This document shows positions 11,640 to 23,633 of a stretch of DNA of 64,000 bases, in pieces. How positions within the stretch are numbered: the first letter of the stretch is position 1; every line of letters starts with the position of its first letter. The notes beneath the pieces are model-generated. The model saw nothing but the letters and a program-made list of their open reading frames with translations. It had not been told where the DNA came from and did no database searches. A program made the translations under genes and the position numbers. Origin of the DNA: Bettongia penicillata ogilbyi (taxonomy: Eukaryota; Chordata; Mammalia; Diprotodontia; Potoroidae); assembly GCA_023548195.1 (NCBI GenBank), contig JAJHZJ010000014.1, forward strand, positions 14,484,718-14,548,717, written 5' to 3'.

Positions 11640-11995
11640 TCATTTTCAGAGGACCAATGACCTTCCCAGGTGATGCACTGATTTCCTAATTAATTGAATT
11701 TAAGTAAGGCAGTTCTACTCTCTTTTCCAGAGTCATGGCCATTGAAACAAATTGTTCTTACATATTCTGTAAGGAGGGTAGGGGGGAAATCTTCACATGC
11801 TTGGGAAAAACATCCTATTATCTCACTGACAGGTCTGATACTTGTCAATTACCCTCAACCTGGTTTAACCTGTCTGCCAACATAGTTTTTACCAGGGCAA
11901 GCTGCTGCCCATGCTACACCATCTTGGAGACAAAGATGACTGGATGGTAGATGGATACCAAAGGTGGATGAGCAGCCCTTAAAAGGTGTTAGTCC
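11640..11995 (-). mobile_element. Unclassified repeat with RTE-like tail, inverted copy
   Basis: The reverse complement matches 13950-14400 in order: CTGCTCATC.(A/G)CCTTTGGT, GCATGGGCAG, GACCTGTCAGTGAG, then the tail with GACTCTGG, TTAAATTCAATTAA and GTCATTGGTCCTC. The tail resembles the 3' ends of the MON1-type SINEs and of the RTE LINE at 35600-35665. No protein is encoded. It is probably a non-autonomous element that used RTE machinery. Confidence 0.5.
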
Positions 11996-12619
11996 TCCAT
12001 GAACACTGTATACTGGTGTCTGAAGGCAAAGAACCCTTTAAGCTCTCAATTTCTGATAATTCTGATGGGTTAATTTATCCTCAGTAGAGTGGAGCTTTAG
12101 CAAATGACAGTGAAGAGATAACAAAAACCATAAAGGCAACAGCATGACAATGGAAAAACTAATGGCAGCTTCAGAGGTGGAGAACAGCGGAACACCACAT
12201 GCAGAACTTTACCAACAACTGCTTGAGAGGCAGAGTAAAATGACAGCAGTCAGAAATTTCTCAGTCCCTAACAAAGAAGAACAGCTGGGAGACAGAGATC
12301 AGAGAGCTAAGAGAGATTTTCCCACACGTAATGCCAGGCAAATGGTGTGAAAGTTGTTCCTCACCTCACAGAAGAAGTTTTCACCATACTTGTTCCTTTT
12401 CTGACATATAAATCTGTAGGAGATTGTCTCCTGGGGATCAGGGATTGAGAATGGTTCTTATGAATAGTTTATCCTGTTATTGTTTATTGAGGAGGTATTC
12501 AGTGGAGGCTCATGCCATTTTTCTCCTCAGCACTGAAATCAAGTGACTTATGATTCAAAATATGAGATGTCAAAAGTACAGCAAAAGTGAAGAGACATCT
12601 AAACCAAGAGAATGAAAGA

Positions 12620-12785
12620 GAACATATTTGGTTCTGGCAGAATGGTGCTAGATTTGGAATAAGAAGATCTAGGCTTGAATCTTGGTTCTTATACTTGAAA
12701 TCTATGTGACATGGTAAAGTCCTCAACTTCCCTAGTTCTCTATTTCTCATGCATAAAGTGAGGAGATTAAACTACTAGTTGCCTT
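12620..12785 (+). mobile_element. tRNA-derived SINE remnant (MIR/CORE-SINE-like)
   Basis: The order AATAAGAAGATCTAGGCTTGAAT, CTATGTGAC, then AAAGTGAGGAGATTAAACTA and CCTTTCAATGGATCTATGAT is that of a therian CORE-SINE. Diverged. Confidence 0.45.
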
Positions 12786-12924
12786 CTGAAATTCCTTTCA
12801 ATGGATCTATGATCTGTTTTGAATTTATCAATTTCATTTCTTATAAAGTTTTAATAATATGAACTAACCTTTTTATAATTCTAGGGCATAAGACTAGCTC
12901 CCTTAATATAAACTAACTTATGTT

Positions 12925-13012
12925 AGAGCAGACTTCTATTCTTGAAGTCAGAAGACATGCATTCTAATCCTGACTGCACACTAGCAATGTGCCTTTGGGT
13001 ACAAGAAACTTG
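12925..13012 (+). mobile_element. SINE head fragment
   Basis: GAAGTCAGAAGACATGCATTCTAATCCTGACT and GCAATGTGCCTTTGGGTA follow the tRNA-like head of MIR-type SINEs, without the rest of the element. Confidence 0.35.
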
Positions 13013-13299
13013 ACTTCAACATCTCACCCTGACTATACTTCACTCTGGCTATCATTCTGTTAATACTTGGTGGTGCTACTACTATTACTCTTGCGTTGGG
13101 ATTTGACTGTCCCAACTGGGGAGATGCTAAGATGTATAACTGGCCCCAGACTCTTGACCGTGCTTCATTCCTATCATAAGCTACACCCACTTTCCACTCC
13201 TTGTTCTGGAAACAAAAATAAGGAAAAACATTGCCCCTGAAAGGCGCATGTCAGTTGACTGTCCTATGGTCCAAGCCACCATTTTTGTGACTTCCTAGA

Positions 13300-13405
13300 C
13301 CAAAATCTCCCTTTCCCTAACTACCACTCCCCAATATTCATTTTTTTCTTCCTATTATAAGCTCCTTGAGAGCAAAGATTGTCTTTTCATTTTATTTATA
13401 TCCTT
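13300..13405 (+). mobile_element. L2 LINE 3'-end fragment
   Basis: TATAAGCTCCTTGAGAGCAAAGATTGTCTT is the hallmark of the L2 3' end. It is the same motif as at 23828-23860. Confidence 0.45.
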
Positions 13406-13789
13406 AAAATTTAATACAATTTTATTAATGCTTTTTAATTGATTCATTCACCTTTCTGGGCCTTTTCCTTAACTATCAAATGAAAGGGTTGAATATATAA
13501 GGTCTTACCCTGCAGTAAAATTGTATTATTTTAAGGGCTTTTTTCAGTTATCTTCTCCACCAGGCCTATGAGAGAGAAAGAGACAAGCATCATTCTTGAC
13601 CACTTACATGTAATGATACTTTCACCAGATATATGACAAGGATAGAATTTGAGAGGGAGAAAAAAATGCAGCAAAGGATAAATTGAACAAGGATATATTA
13701 ATGACTAGTTAATTAGTGAAAGCAGGCTTGAGAGGAGTGGAAAACGTAAGGATGACATCAAGGAGACTTAATTATATACCATTATTGAA

Positions 13790-14400
13790 ATTTATGTTGA
13801 GTCATTCCTAGTGACCCCGTTGTTTCCAGTGTGACTTGTCTACCTCCACTGTTAATCAGTCTGTTGGGAAAGGCATCACCCAATCTGTTGGATGAGGCAG
13901 TGAGCACTTTGACCTAATTTTCTTTTCTTTTCGATGTTCAGGCAGGACCAGCACCTCTGGTATGAAGGCTTATTGAACCAGGACTGCTCATCTGCCTTTG
14001 GTGTCCACCTTTCACCTAACTCTCACCTGTGGTTCTAAAAGGCCTTAGGATGGGCAGTGGCCATACCCAATAAAATCATCTCAATAGAAGGGCTAAACCT
14101 GTCAGTGAGGTAGGTAGATATCTATCCCAAGAATGTGAAGATTTCCCCTAGTAGAATATTTGGATGAGAACAATTTGTTCCAAAGGCCATGAAGGTATTG
14201 TGGAGTTCTTAGAGTTTGATCAGACATCAAAGATGCCAAAGTCATCCACTGTATCCTGAACCATCTCCAGTCATCTTGACTTTTTTCCTGCCACTCTGTC
14301 TCACTTAAATTCAATTCATGCAAATCAAGATATAGTTAGGACATTACCCCATGAAGTCATTGGTCTTCTTCAAAAAGGACAGGCAACCTTCTAGACTTTC
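13790..14400 (+). mobile_element. Unclassified repeat with RTE-like tail, plus copy
   Basis: This is the longer partner of the inverted copy at 11640-11995. Its 5' part holds GGACCAGCACCTCTGG and a run that includes AACCTGTCAGTGAGGTAG. Its 3' part, CATCTCCAGTCATCTTGACT through GTCATTGGTCTTCTTC and AAAGGACAGGCAAC, is the tail shared with MON1-type SINEs. No reading frame of note. The length (about 600 bases) is more than a usual SINE. Confidence 0.5.
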
Positions 14401-14429
14401 CTCCTTACCTCTAATCATATTTTCCTATG

Positions 14430-14660
14430 ATGCCGCAATGGGGGAGGAGCTGAGATGCAATTGCCCATTCCTTATCAGAATTGCCCTGCCCTTATTATGA
14501 AAAGTTGGCTATAAAAGCAATCTCCATTTTGAAAACCAAATTGGCCTTGGTGACCAACCCACCAATACTTTCTTTCTGCCCTGGTGTTTGTTTGTTTTTT
14601 TTAAATAAACTCCTTTTAACTTTCTCTTCCTGAGTTTTATCTCTTTTATCAGAGAAAAGG
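14430..14660 (+). mobile_element. Candidate solo LTR fragment
   Basis: GGCTATAAAAGC (TATA-like, about 14507) is followed about 90 bases later by AAATAAACTCC (poly(A) signal) and a pyrimidine-rich stretch. That is the usual order of an LTR U3-R-U5. Both ends are unclear and no second copy or internal retroviral sequence is visible nearby. Confidence 0.35.
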
Positions 14661-14694
14661 TGAATGAAATTTTCCTTTTAAAATCATGACAATA

Positions 14695-15265
14695 AGTTGT
14701 AGTTCATGCTTGTGATGGAATACTACTGTACTATAAAAAATGATAAGCTCAATAATTTTTAAAAAACATGGTAAGACTTGCACAAAATAATGAAGAGTGA
14801 AATGAATAGAACCAAGAGAACATTGTATACAGCAACAAGCAATATTGTTTCAGAATGATTTTGAACAAATAAGTTATTTTTGACTATTATAAATACCCAA
14901 ATTAACTATGAAGGGCATATAAAGAAAGGTGCTTTCTGCAACAAGAGAAAGAGCTGGTAAATAGAAATATGTATAGAATAATTTTACATATATATATGTA
15001 CATATGTATGTATATATGTGTGTGTGTGCATATACATATACATACATGTTTGTGTCTAATTGTGGCCATGAGGGGGGAAGGAAGAAAAAACCAAATTTAT
15101 ATGATAATTTTATTGTATACTTGAAAGGAATCGTAAGTTGTACATGGTAGATTTGCAGTTTCATGTTCAATCACCTTATCATTGAATATGTTATAGAAAT
15201 GCTTGTTGTATTCCATAAATTTAAAATAAAATTTAATAATAATTCAAAAAAACAAAATAAAATCT
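14695..15265 (+). mobile_element. Old L1-type LINE 3' end
   Basis: GATGGAATACTACTGTACTATA, TGAAATGAATAGAACCAAGAGA and ACATTGTATACAGCAACAA parallel the L1 ORF2 end at 4730-4860. The 3' UTR then diverges, with a TATG/TGTG-rich tract near 14990-15050 and an A-rich end near 15225-15260. Confidence 0.5.
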
Positions 15266-15429
15266 TCTTTCCAAGGTCCTTCGATTGTTAATCCTGAGGG
15301 AGAAGTAAATATTAATAGAGAGTATCTAGGTCACCCACAAATAATCTTGCTCTGTGTTTGACTAAACAGACTGCTTTAGATTATATGAGAAACTGAGGAA
15401 CAGGCTTATTCCAATGATTAAAAGTTCCA

Positions 15430-15535
15430 AAGTCCACTGCAAGTCATGTCATTATCTCCCTGATGTCATGGTCCTCTTCAAGAAGACCTAGATTAAAGTC
15501 CCACTTCTGAATTTACTGGCTGTGTGAGGGTTATT
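15430..15535 (+). mobile_element. SINE tail fragment of MON1 type
   Basis: CAAGTCATGTCATTATCTCC, TGATGTCATGGTCCTCTTCA matches the tail of the MON1-type SINE at 24840-24895. A short tRNA-like piece follows it. Confidence 0.45.
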
Positions 15536-17899
15536 TATGTTTGTGCATGTGTGTGTGCATGCATGTCTGCAATGAGCACTAGGTACTGCATGTTTGTTTT
15601 GTTTGAAACAATCTGATCCCAGTTTTCACCCAGGAGTACTCATCTTCTTCCACTATCCACTGAAAAAATCAAACTCATATTTCATTATTAAACTTTTGCT
15701 GTTATTTTCTATGATTTTAACTCTACTCTTGATTGGCATACCATATGATTAAGGGCCTCTCTTACTACCTACCCATTTTCATACCATTTTATTTGAATCA
15801 TTTTCATCCATAGCACTACATTCTAAGAAATATCGCTTCTTTTTCCTTCCCAAAACTTCTCTAGGACATTCCGGTCTGATTCTCTTTCATGGTTTTTTTT
15901 CCCCATAAATGTTCACTATTTGTTCCCTCAATCAATGACCTTCAAATACCTAAAAGTTTTATCTCTTATCTCTTCTTTTGACCAGACCAGATAAGAATGT
16001 TTTTGGTCCTTTTCTTTGTTTCACTGCTTCCCCATTCCAAAAAACATCTCAATTGAGGAAGGAAACAACATGGTGCAGTGAAATGACTTATCCTTTAATA
16101 TTCTTTGTTCTCTCACTGCATTTTTGAGTTCTGAATTCCCCAAGGTTTTTGGAATTTCCACCTTTATTGAGATTTACTGCTATGTATCCTAAAGAGTTGA
16201 TTTACTTGTTTATCTATTAAAATTATTCTTTAAGAGCTCAAATCCACCTCATTTCTTCATCAGAACAATTTATTGAGTTTCTAAGATGTTTTAAAGATTG
16301 TAGTGGGAGTTCTATCATCATTTCCTCTGACATGCTTCTTGTTACAGTGTTGAGTCTATTATTGTATCATTTCAACACTTTTTGTTTTGCCTTTAATATT
16401 TATTCCTTGCATTGGGGATTCTTTTTTGTTGTTCACTGTTTTATTGTTTCCATCTGTTTTTTTTCCCTGTGAGATTTTAATTGTGATAGTCTTTCCCCCT
16501 CCCCCACCTTTTGTGGTTTGTTGTGGAGTTAATTTGACTCATGTTTTTTGTCTTGTACTCCGCCTAAGTATGAACTTGAAGCTATTTTGCTAGAAAATAC
16601 TCTTAAAAGGGAACCATGTCCTGAAAAACAGAACATCTTTTCTAATTATTCTAGAACATCAGTACCAGTGCTCTGGAACCTAAGAGTATTCTCCAAGATA
16701 ACGCCATTTCTAATGAGAAATTGAGCCAACAACCAAAGAAAAACAGCCATAATTATTCATAATCTTCCATAATTAATGGAAGAGTTGTTCAGAAGGTGAA
16801 TGAGCAACACTTTCTTTTCTAATCCTGATCTCAGAAACACAAGGAAGCATGGATAGCCAAGGGAGCACTAACTAGCATTTTAAAAAATCTCTAATCTTGC
16901 CCTTGATTCAGCTCTTACATGGGAGGCTTTATAAACTTGACACAAACTCAGGTGTATTTTTTTATGGGGAATAGGCTAATGGAAACATGTCTCCACTGTA
17001 ATCCATGCGAATGACTGTTGGAATTGAAAAAATACTAAGTGAACATACCTAATTATAAGAAAATAAGGAAAATGCCACACATCAAATTCACTTTTGAAAT
17101 TTATTTTTTCAGATTACTATTCTATTTTAGTGACATATTAATATACTTTCCCAGACCTCTTCTACAACTTTTTCCAATTATAATTTAATGAAAAGAGATG
17201 GGGGAGGCTACCAACTTTCACAGAAGTTAACAGGTTCACAAAATAACAAAATGAGACAGTAAAATTTTTCTGTAGTTAAGGATCCTCAGACACTTCCAGT
17301 GGGATTTTGAATGAGATAAGAAAAATGTGAAGGGTTAATCAAACATTAAATAAGTTCTGAAATATTTTGGACTGGATGAAATACAAAACATGTTTTGCCC
17401 TCAACATTTTCCCTTTAATTTTAAATTCCCTATGTATTTTAAAAGAAATACAATACTCATTTTTCTGACTCATTCACATAGAATATGTGAAGATGTTATT
17501 TCATAAATGTTATTTGATGACCATAAAGCCTTCTGAGTCCTTTTCTCCAAAATGGTAGGAAGATGCATGTTGCAAAATCTTATGGATTTTAATCCACAAA
17601 AATAAATCTGGCTTGAAACTCAATTTGTCAAAACAAAAAGTTAAACTCAGCAATTGGTAAAAACTCACCTCCTTGATCATTATTATTTCACTGTAACTTC
17701 TTTAGCTTTACTTTTGACAATAAAATAACTTAGGATATCATGAAGAGCCTGTGAAAGATATCACTAACTGATTTTTTTTACATTGAGAAAAATAACTCTA
17801 ATTTACTGACCATATTTGGGACCAATAAGGGGAGGGATACTTTATCTTTCCTGTATTCAATGTGGCCTGATACTAGATTTGGAATTATCTTCCTTGATA
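15536..17899. other. Unrecognised intergenic DNA
   Basis: AT-rich sequence with no supported gene. Open frames here are short and lack family features. A pyrimidine-rich stretch lies at 16420-16510. Confidence 0.4.
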
Positions 17900-18096
17900 A
17901 CTCGAAGTCAAAAAGAAATATCATTTACTTGGACCTGAGCAAATAATTTCATAAGGAACCTCATGTAATTCATGAGGGAAAGATGGAAAGATATAAGTTA
18001 GATTAAATAACCAAATAATTACAGAAATAAGTAAATTCAGTCCTGCTTTAACCACTGGATTCAAATTAGATATTATTTGATGTCAATTTAGAAGGT
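17900..18096 (+). mobile_element. L3/CR1 LINE reverse transcriptase remnant, left part
   Basis: The translation follows the CR1-clade RT around the DLSKAFD block: ACTTGGACCTGAGCAAA gives LDLSK, then HVIHEGKMERYKLD, then DVNLEG at the break. Many stops are present. The element resumes beyond the endogenous retrovirus at 20980, where the next words follow in the correct order. It is an ancient element broken by the retroviral insertion. Confidence 0.55.
18092..18096. repeat. Target-site duplication, left, ERV
   Basis: AAGGT here is repeated at 20980-20984, directly outside the two LTRs. The 5-bp length fits an endogenous retrovirus. Confidence 0.5.
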
Positions 18097-18542
18097 TATA
18101 ATGATAAGTGAATTTGAAGATGTTCCCTGACCCTTAATAGGCCCAGGTGACCTGCTTTGGGCTTTGGCCCAGCCCTCAACCTGGAACCAAAGGAAGAAGA
18201 AGTTGCCAAACAGCAAGAGTGGAGCAGAGAGTTTGTTGGAACTGGGAGAGAAAGGAGGCAGAGCTGAGGTAGAGCAGCTTATGAATGAAAAAGAGAGTGA
18301 TTTTGCCTAAGGGAACTTGTTTGTGGGAAGGCCCGATGGAGGGAAAGCTTGGGGATGGCTGCGCTCCCTGCATTGATAATGTGTGTAGATTTCTCTGTTA
18401 CTATGATGGATTTGGCTTTCTAGTGTTTAAATAAATATCTTGGTTTCATCTTTAAGGAAGAGAGTTTATATTTTGTAAATTTACTCTGGAAATGTGCATG
18501 CATATTCATAATGGCTGCTGTGGGTATTGTATTGGCATTACA
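18097..18542 (+). repeat. 5' LTR of the ERV
   Basis: It matches the 3' LTR over its last 330 bases (GAGTGGAGCAGAGAG, TGATGGAGGGAA, TTAAATAAATATCTTGG, GAAGAGAGTTTATATTT, TTGGCATTACA). AAATAAA near 18429 is the likely poly(A) signal. It ends CA, and TGGTGACAAGG two bases later is a candidate primer binding site; the tRNA is not assigned. Confidence 0.6.
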
Positions 18543-20559
18543 AATGGTGACAAGGATGTGATCATGAGATATAAAACCTTTTCTTGGAGACAGGAAGGCT
18601 TTAGGGAAGAATATGTGTATCCTGGGATGGGAAGATTTACCTTATTCCTCACTGGTGAGAGAAAAGGGCTGAAAGCACAAAGCTGTGAAAACTGGGAACC
18701 AAGGCTACAGAAGGGAGAACTCAGAGGGTTTTAGAAAGATGTTTGCAAGGAATACCAATAGAACCAGGGAAAGGAATGGCAGGGATATGTAGAAGAGGGT
18801 GGGCATATTAACAACCCACATAAATGTAGAGACAAATTGCTGGAGAAAAAAATTCAGTTGGAAAAAGTTAACTGATTTGCAAGAGAAGCTTTCCATGCTA
18901 CAGCATCCAAACTTTCTTTTAAAAGAGCATAGTAAAAAGCATTACATGGTAACAGAAAAGACAGTTGTGAGAGTGTCTCAGAAAAAACAAGGAAAAGTTA
19001 ACAACAGGAAAGTGAATACAACCCTTGCACTGAGGCCCAGACACCTGGAAGGAAGGTGCATGGGAGGATAATGAAATTTAAATGAGTTTTCTAGGAATGT
19101 GGGCACATGTCCAATCCTACAAAGGAAGCAGGAGAACCAGGGGGGCCACACAATGCTTAAGGAAGTAACTGAGGATTTTTCTCAGCAGAAAGTCACTGAT
19201 ATTTTAAGTCAATTCACTTCCCAAATGGGAGAATATTAGTACCTTGGATGGGGAGAATCAGTGATGAAGGGACCTGAGGAATATGGATAGATAACAGAGA
19301 TTGTCTGAAATTCATAGGTATTAGTCAGAATGCTTTTGTACAACCAGCTTTCAGGGATTGCCATATTCAAGGAGGTAACAATGGAACTAATCTGTTAGTT
19401 TTAGCTGCCAGGGACTGCAAGAAATAGTATCCCACTGACTCCATATGGCCTAGTGGAAATAGACCCTGGTATTTGCTTAGAGACTGTATGAGAAAGTTAA
19501 AGGAAGAGGTAATGAAAATTGCAATAATTATCAGAGATAGTAAGGCTTATCATAGCACCCCTTTAATGGTTCCTCATAGAAATATGATAGTGAGGACTGC
19601 TCCTTCTGTTTATAAGCACCTGATTCTGACTCTACTTATTGGAGAAATAGGACACCTTCTTTCAAAGATGCTGGATAAGATTTCACAGTTAGGTGACTTA
19701 GGGGAATAGGGAAAAGATAAATTTCCTCAAGAGAGAAGAGCAAATAGCCAGAGAATTCTAAGTTAGAATAGATTAACAGGGAGAGAAATGTTTACTGCTT
19801 TATTAAGAGCAGGGATATATTTTGAAAGAATAGATGATATTCCAACTAATGAACTATATAAGATGTACCAAGAAAAGGGACTTCTGAATCATTATATCCA
19901 AGTTTGTCACAGCTTCAGGGAGAATAGAAAATTGGCCAAACCCAACTCAGATTAAAGAAATACACAGGTGAGATTACAGACCCCATTACAGTTTAACCAT
20001 ATACCAGAAAAATGGATCAACTACTGTAACTAGGGCATTAATGGATCCTAGGGCAGAGGCCTTTCTTATATATGAAAACTGTAGTGAAGAAGACAGGAGT
20101 TATTGTAGTTCTAGTGGATACATGGACTCCAGAAGCGTGGCTGACACTATATTTACCCTGCTTCTGGTTATTGTCTCCTTATTCTTTTTGACCTTTGTTT
20201 CTTTGTTTAACCTGTTTGCTAGATTTCTCTCCTGCAGGCTTAGAGCCCTCCACTTGTACATGACTGACTGCTCAAGCTGATGTCACCTCCTGTCTATGAC
20301 TGCGATATATCACCTTGGCATCAACCAAGCTCTAGATACCAGCTAAAGTACTGACCCCTTGGATGGGACTTCTCGAGGCAGGGACAGCTCTATGTCCAAT
20401 CTCAGCAGGAAGTAGTTATAGAAGAGGAGACCCTCACCCCTAACCCCAAGGGATTTGGGGTCCCATTGGTTTGAAGGTGGAATGATGAGGTGCTTGTGCT
20501 CAAACTCCCACTTTAAGATATTATTTTATGTGTTTGTTTTCTGTTGTCACTATTATCCC

Positions 20560-20979
20560 TGTTATATTGTTGGGAAGTTATGTTGATACCAGGTACCCCT
20601 AAACTACCAATGGTGGGAGAAACTTCTCAAACATGCAGAGCAGGAAGAGTGGAGTAGAGAGAGAGTGGGGAGGAGTTGGGAGAGAGAGGAGGCAGAACTG
20701 AGGCAGAACAGCTAACATGAGTGAGAAAGGGAGTGATTTTTGCCTAAGGGAGTTTGTGGGTAGGGAGGCCTGATGGAGGGAAGGCTTGGGGATGACTGTG
20801 CTCCCTACATTGATAACATGTAAAGATTTCTTTGTTACTATGATAGATTTGGCTTTCTGGTTTTTGAATAAATATCTTGCTTTCATCTTTGAGGAAGAGA
20901 GTTTATATTTGGTGAATTTACCCTGGAAATATGCATGTATATCCATTACAATTGCTGTGGGTCTCACATTGGCATTACA
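20560..20979 (+). repeat. 3' LTR of the ERV
   Basis: The right copy of the direct repeat. The part from about 20640 to 20979 aligns well with 18215-18542. The left 80 bases align poorly and the start is uncertain. It ends GGCATTACA. Confidence 0.55.
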
Positions 20980-21480
20980 AAGGTGATCTCTAATAAATTC
21001 AGCAATCTGTACTTAGCGCTATGCTATTCAATACTTTTATCATTCATTTTGTTGACATTATAGATAGTATTTATATTAAATGTGCAGATGACTCAGAGCT
21101 AGGAGAAATAGCTAACAAACTATACAATAGAGTCAGGATTCAAAGAATTTTCAACAGGATAGAAAATTGGACCAAATCCTGTAAGTGAAACTTTTTTTGG
21201 ACACGTCCTATGATTTCATTGGTGCAAAGATGTTTCAAATCTTTAGGATAAAAATAAATTTATAAATACAAAGGCTTCCATTTGGGTTGGGATAAAGTTG
21301 ATTTCAAAATTACCACATGGGAAAATTATATGTAGAAAGAAATTTAATCTAAAAAGACCTGGAATTGACTGCAAGTTCAGTATGAGTTAGCAGGGTAATA
21401 TATCATGCAAAACAGAGAGAAATGAAGCAAACTTCTGGAAGATGTAGAGAGGACAGACTTGAAGGCACAAAAAGAGGAAT
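20980..21480 (+). mobile_element. L3/CR1 LINE reverse transcriptase remnant, right part
   Basis: After the ERV the CR1-type RT resumes: CTGTACTTAGCGCTATGCTATTCAATAC aligns to the SVLGP.LFN block. GCAGATGACTCAGAGCTAGGAG gives ADDSELGE, the F/YADD active-site region. Later words match the block around the 'DCKF(N)MS' segment near 21375. Old and heavily mutated. Confidence 0.6.
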
Positions 21481-23220
21481 AGTAGGCAAGAAGAAGAGTC
21501 ATCTCTTCAACAGGAGTAGTGTATGGGCAAACTTTTAAAGGTTTGTTTTGTTCTTGTTTGTCTGTTTTTTTGTTTCAGTGTAGCAGTCATGGCCATACTC
21601 ACATATAACCTAAATGTAGTAATCTCTCCTCAGCCTGTTAGCTTACTCATTACCATATTATTCTTATATCACAGGTTGTGGGATATTCCAGAGTATGTCT
21701 GGATATTTCATTATTATTTACTAAAACTGTGAAAAAGTCTCATTAATGAATCAATCAGCCTTGAGCCACCACCCCAATTCATTAAATATTATTTTAATTA
21801 ATTTAGCAAACAACTCATCTAATTTAAACATGATTTATTATTAAATAAAATTTGATATGTAATTTTTATCTATATAATAAACTAAAGAAACTTCTTTATA
21901 TAAACAATTATTCATAACTGCCTATAAATCAAAACAATCCAATAATGGCATAAGGAATAATAAAACAAAAGCAAGTAATCATTTACAATGTTTCAGTTGT
22001 AAAAAGATCAAAGCAGAGTTACCTCGATCTCTTCAACTGCTCATTTTTTCAGCTCACTTCTGGAATATAATTCCACCATTTAACAGTAAAAATTTTTAAG
22101 ATTACAGTGTTCTTGGGATGTTTAAAATGGTTCAAGAGACATAGTTTCTGGATAATTTAACCATTTTATTAATAAGGCCAGCAGATTATTAATAAAAGGA
22201 TGGTCATTTAGCCGTATCTCTTAAACCAAAGACAGTAAGATCACAGTTTATTTGTCCTTCAAGGAAGAGGTGTTCCTGAGAGGTGGTAATCAATTTGAAT
22301 TGGTTAACAAAAAGACAGGTGTGGGCTATATTAAAATGAAAGACTTGGGATATGTCACTGTAATCTTGATCAAAAAGATGTCAGTTTCATTATCAAATTC
22401 ATTAGGGAGAATCAACGCTTCTCCAGAACTGTCTGAGAAAACACAATGAGAAGGAATATGTTCATTTGTCTAAATATAGAATTTCTTTTGCTGTCTGATC
22501 AGAAAACCTTGGTCCTAATTGAATAATTGATTATCAGAATATACTGATAACCTCCTAAGTAAAAATAGACCTACTTAAAAGAGAGAGACCTGGAAGCCAC
22601 ATGTAATTAGAGGAGTGAAGAAATAGAAGAAAGCATAAAATTCCTCATGAGAAAAGCAATCAACCTGGAAAATAGATCCAGGAGAAATAATTTAAGAATT
22701 ATTGGACAAGCAGAAATCCATGATTGAAAAAGGAAGCATTAACTGATTATTTCTTGACCTACACATTTATTGTGATCTTGGGACAGAAAGATGGACTACT
22801 GTAGTTTCTCCTTTGATTTTGCAATCACTACTCAGCCTCACTTTCTTCTTAGACCATTTCTGGAGTAATTATGGAACAAAGTGATATATGACACTTCTTC
22901 CAACTCTGCCATCATGACTGCTCTCAAGTTTTGCAGCTAAAAGGGCTCAGAATGTTGGGAAGAACAGTGCCAATTGACAGTTTATACAGAAGGTTGAGAA
23001 AGGAATTGTTGTGAAATACTTCTCACTATGACTTCAATGATTACATATATATATATATATATATATAGGTCCATAGTCCTGTCCTATCTTTTCAGTCTTC
23101 TTACACCTTACTCTTTAAGACATACTCTTTGATCCAGTAACACTGGTCTCCTGGTTGTTCCATTAAAAAAAAAAAAAAAAAAGACCCATTTCTCAGTCAT
23201 AAGCATTTTTACTGACTGTC
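21481..23220. other. Mostly unrecognised AT-rich DNA
   Basis: Apart from the L1 ORF1 scrap at 22630-22735, an AT microsatellite at 23044-23068 and an A-run near 23166-23182, I see nothing that can be named. Confidence 0.4.
22630..22735 (+). mobile_element. L1 ORF1 fragment
   Basis: AACCTGGAAAATAGATCCAGGAGA.ATAATTTAAGAATTATTGG encodes NLENRSRRNNLRIIG, the start of the ORF1p RRM, as in the HAL1 ORF1 copies. Only about 100 bases remain. Confidence 0.65.
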
Positions 23221-23302
23221 CACCCTACCTGGAGCACTCTCCCTCCTCCACTCCCAACTTTCTGACCTTTCTGGCTTCCTTTAAATACCAACTAAAATTC
23301 TG
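23221..23302 (+). mobile_element. L2 LINE 3' end, left half
   Basis: The words ACCTGGAGCACTCTCCCTCC, CTTTCTGGCTTCCTTTAAATACC and AACTAAAATTCT follow the L2 3' region. The second half continues at 23634 with ACCTTCTACAGGAA. The SINE between them split the L2. Confidence 0.65.
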
Positions 23303-23619
23303 TGGTTGTGTGTTCATCCTTCATTGCAGAAGAAGACCATGCCATCAGAGAAATAATGTCATGGTTTGCATTTGATTTTGTTTTGAGGGAGGGAGGACTG
23401 TGCAAGGTCACTAGCCTCACTTCTCCTCCAGAGCCATCTGAATCCAGTGACCAGATATTCATCAGGATGACTGGAGATGACCCAGGATGAGGCACTTGAG
23501 GTTAAGTGACTTGCCCAAGGTCACACAGCTAGTGAGTGTCAAGTGTCTGAGGTGAGATTTGAACTCAAGTCCTCCTGACTCCTGCCCTGGTGCTCTATCC
23601 ACTGCACCACCTAGCTTCC
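23303..23619 (-). mobile_element. tRNA-derived SINE, MON1 type, full length
   Basis: On the minus strand it begins with GGGGAAGCTAGGTGGTGCAG (tRNA-like head) and holds the A and B box region (AGTTCAAATCTCACCTCAG) and GTGACCTTGGGCAAGTCAC. It ends with the RTE-like tail (CATGGTCTTCTTCTGC..GAAGGATGAACACA). RNA polymerase III would transcribe such an element. CCAACTAAAATTCT is found on both sides (23289-23302 and 23620-23633), a perfect target-site duplication. Confidence 0.85.
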
Positions 23620-23633
23620 CCAACTAAAATTCT

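Larger units (their letters stand above)
18097..20979 (+). mobile_element. Compact endogenous retrovirus with two LTRs
   Basis: Two direct repeats bracket about 2.0 kb of internal sequence, far below the usual 5-8 kb, so most of gag-pol-env is missing. The outer ends are TATAATG (probably TGTAATG mutated) and CATTACA, an inverted pair. The internal part includes short open frames at 19473-19709 and 20041-20280. The second has a hydrophobic run (about 60 residues in, rich in L, V and F) that could be a membrane segment, but I cannot assign either with confidence. The region at 19760-19960 reads like a gag-type helix-rich stretch, tentatively. No RT motif was seen. It is an old, defective copy. 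Confidence 0.6.
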
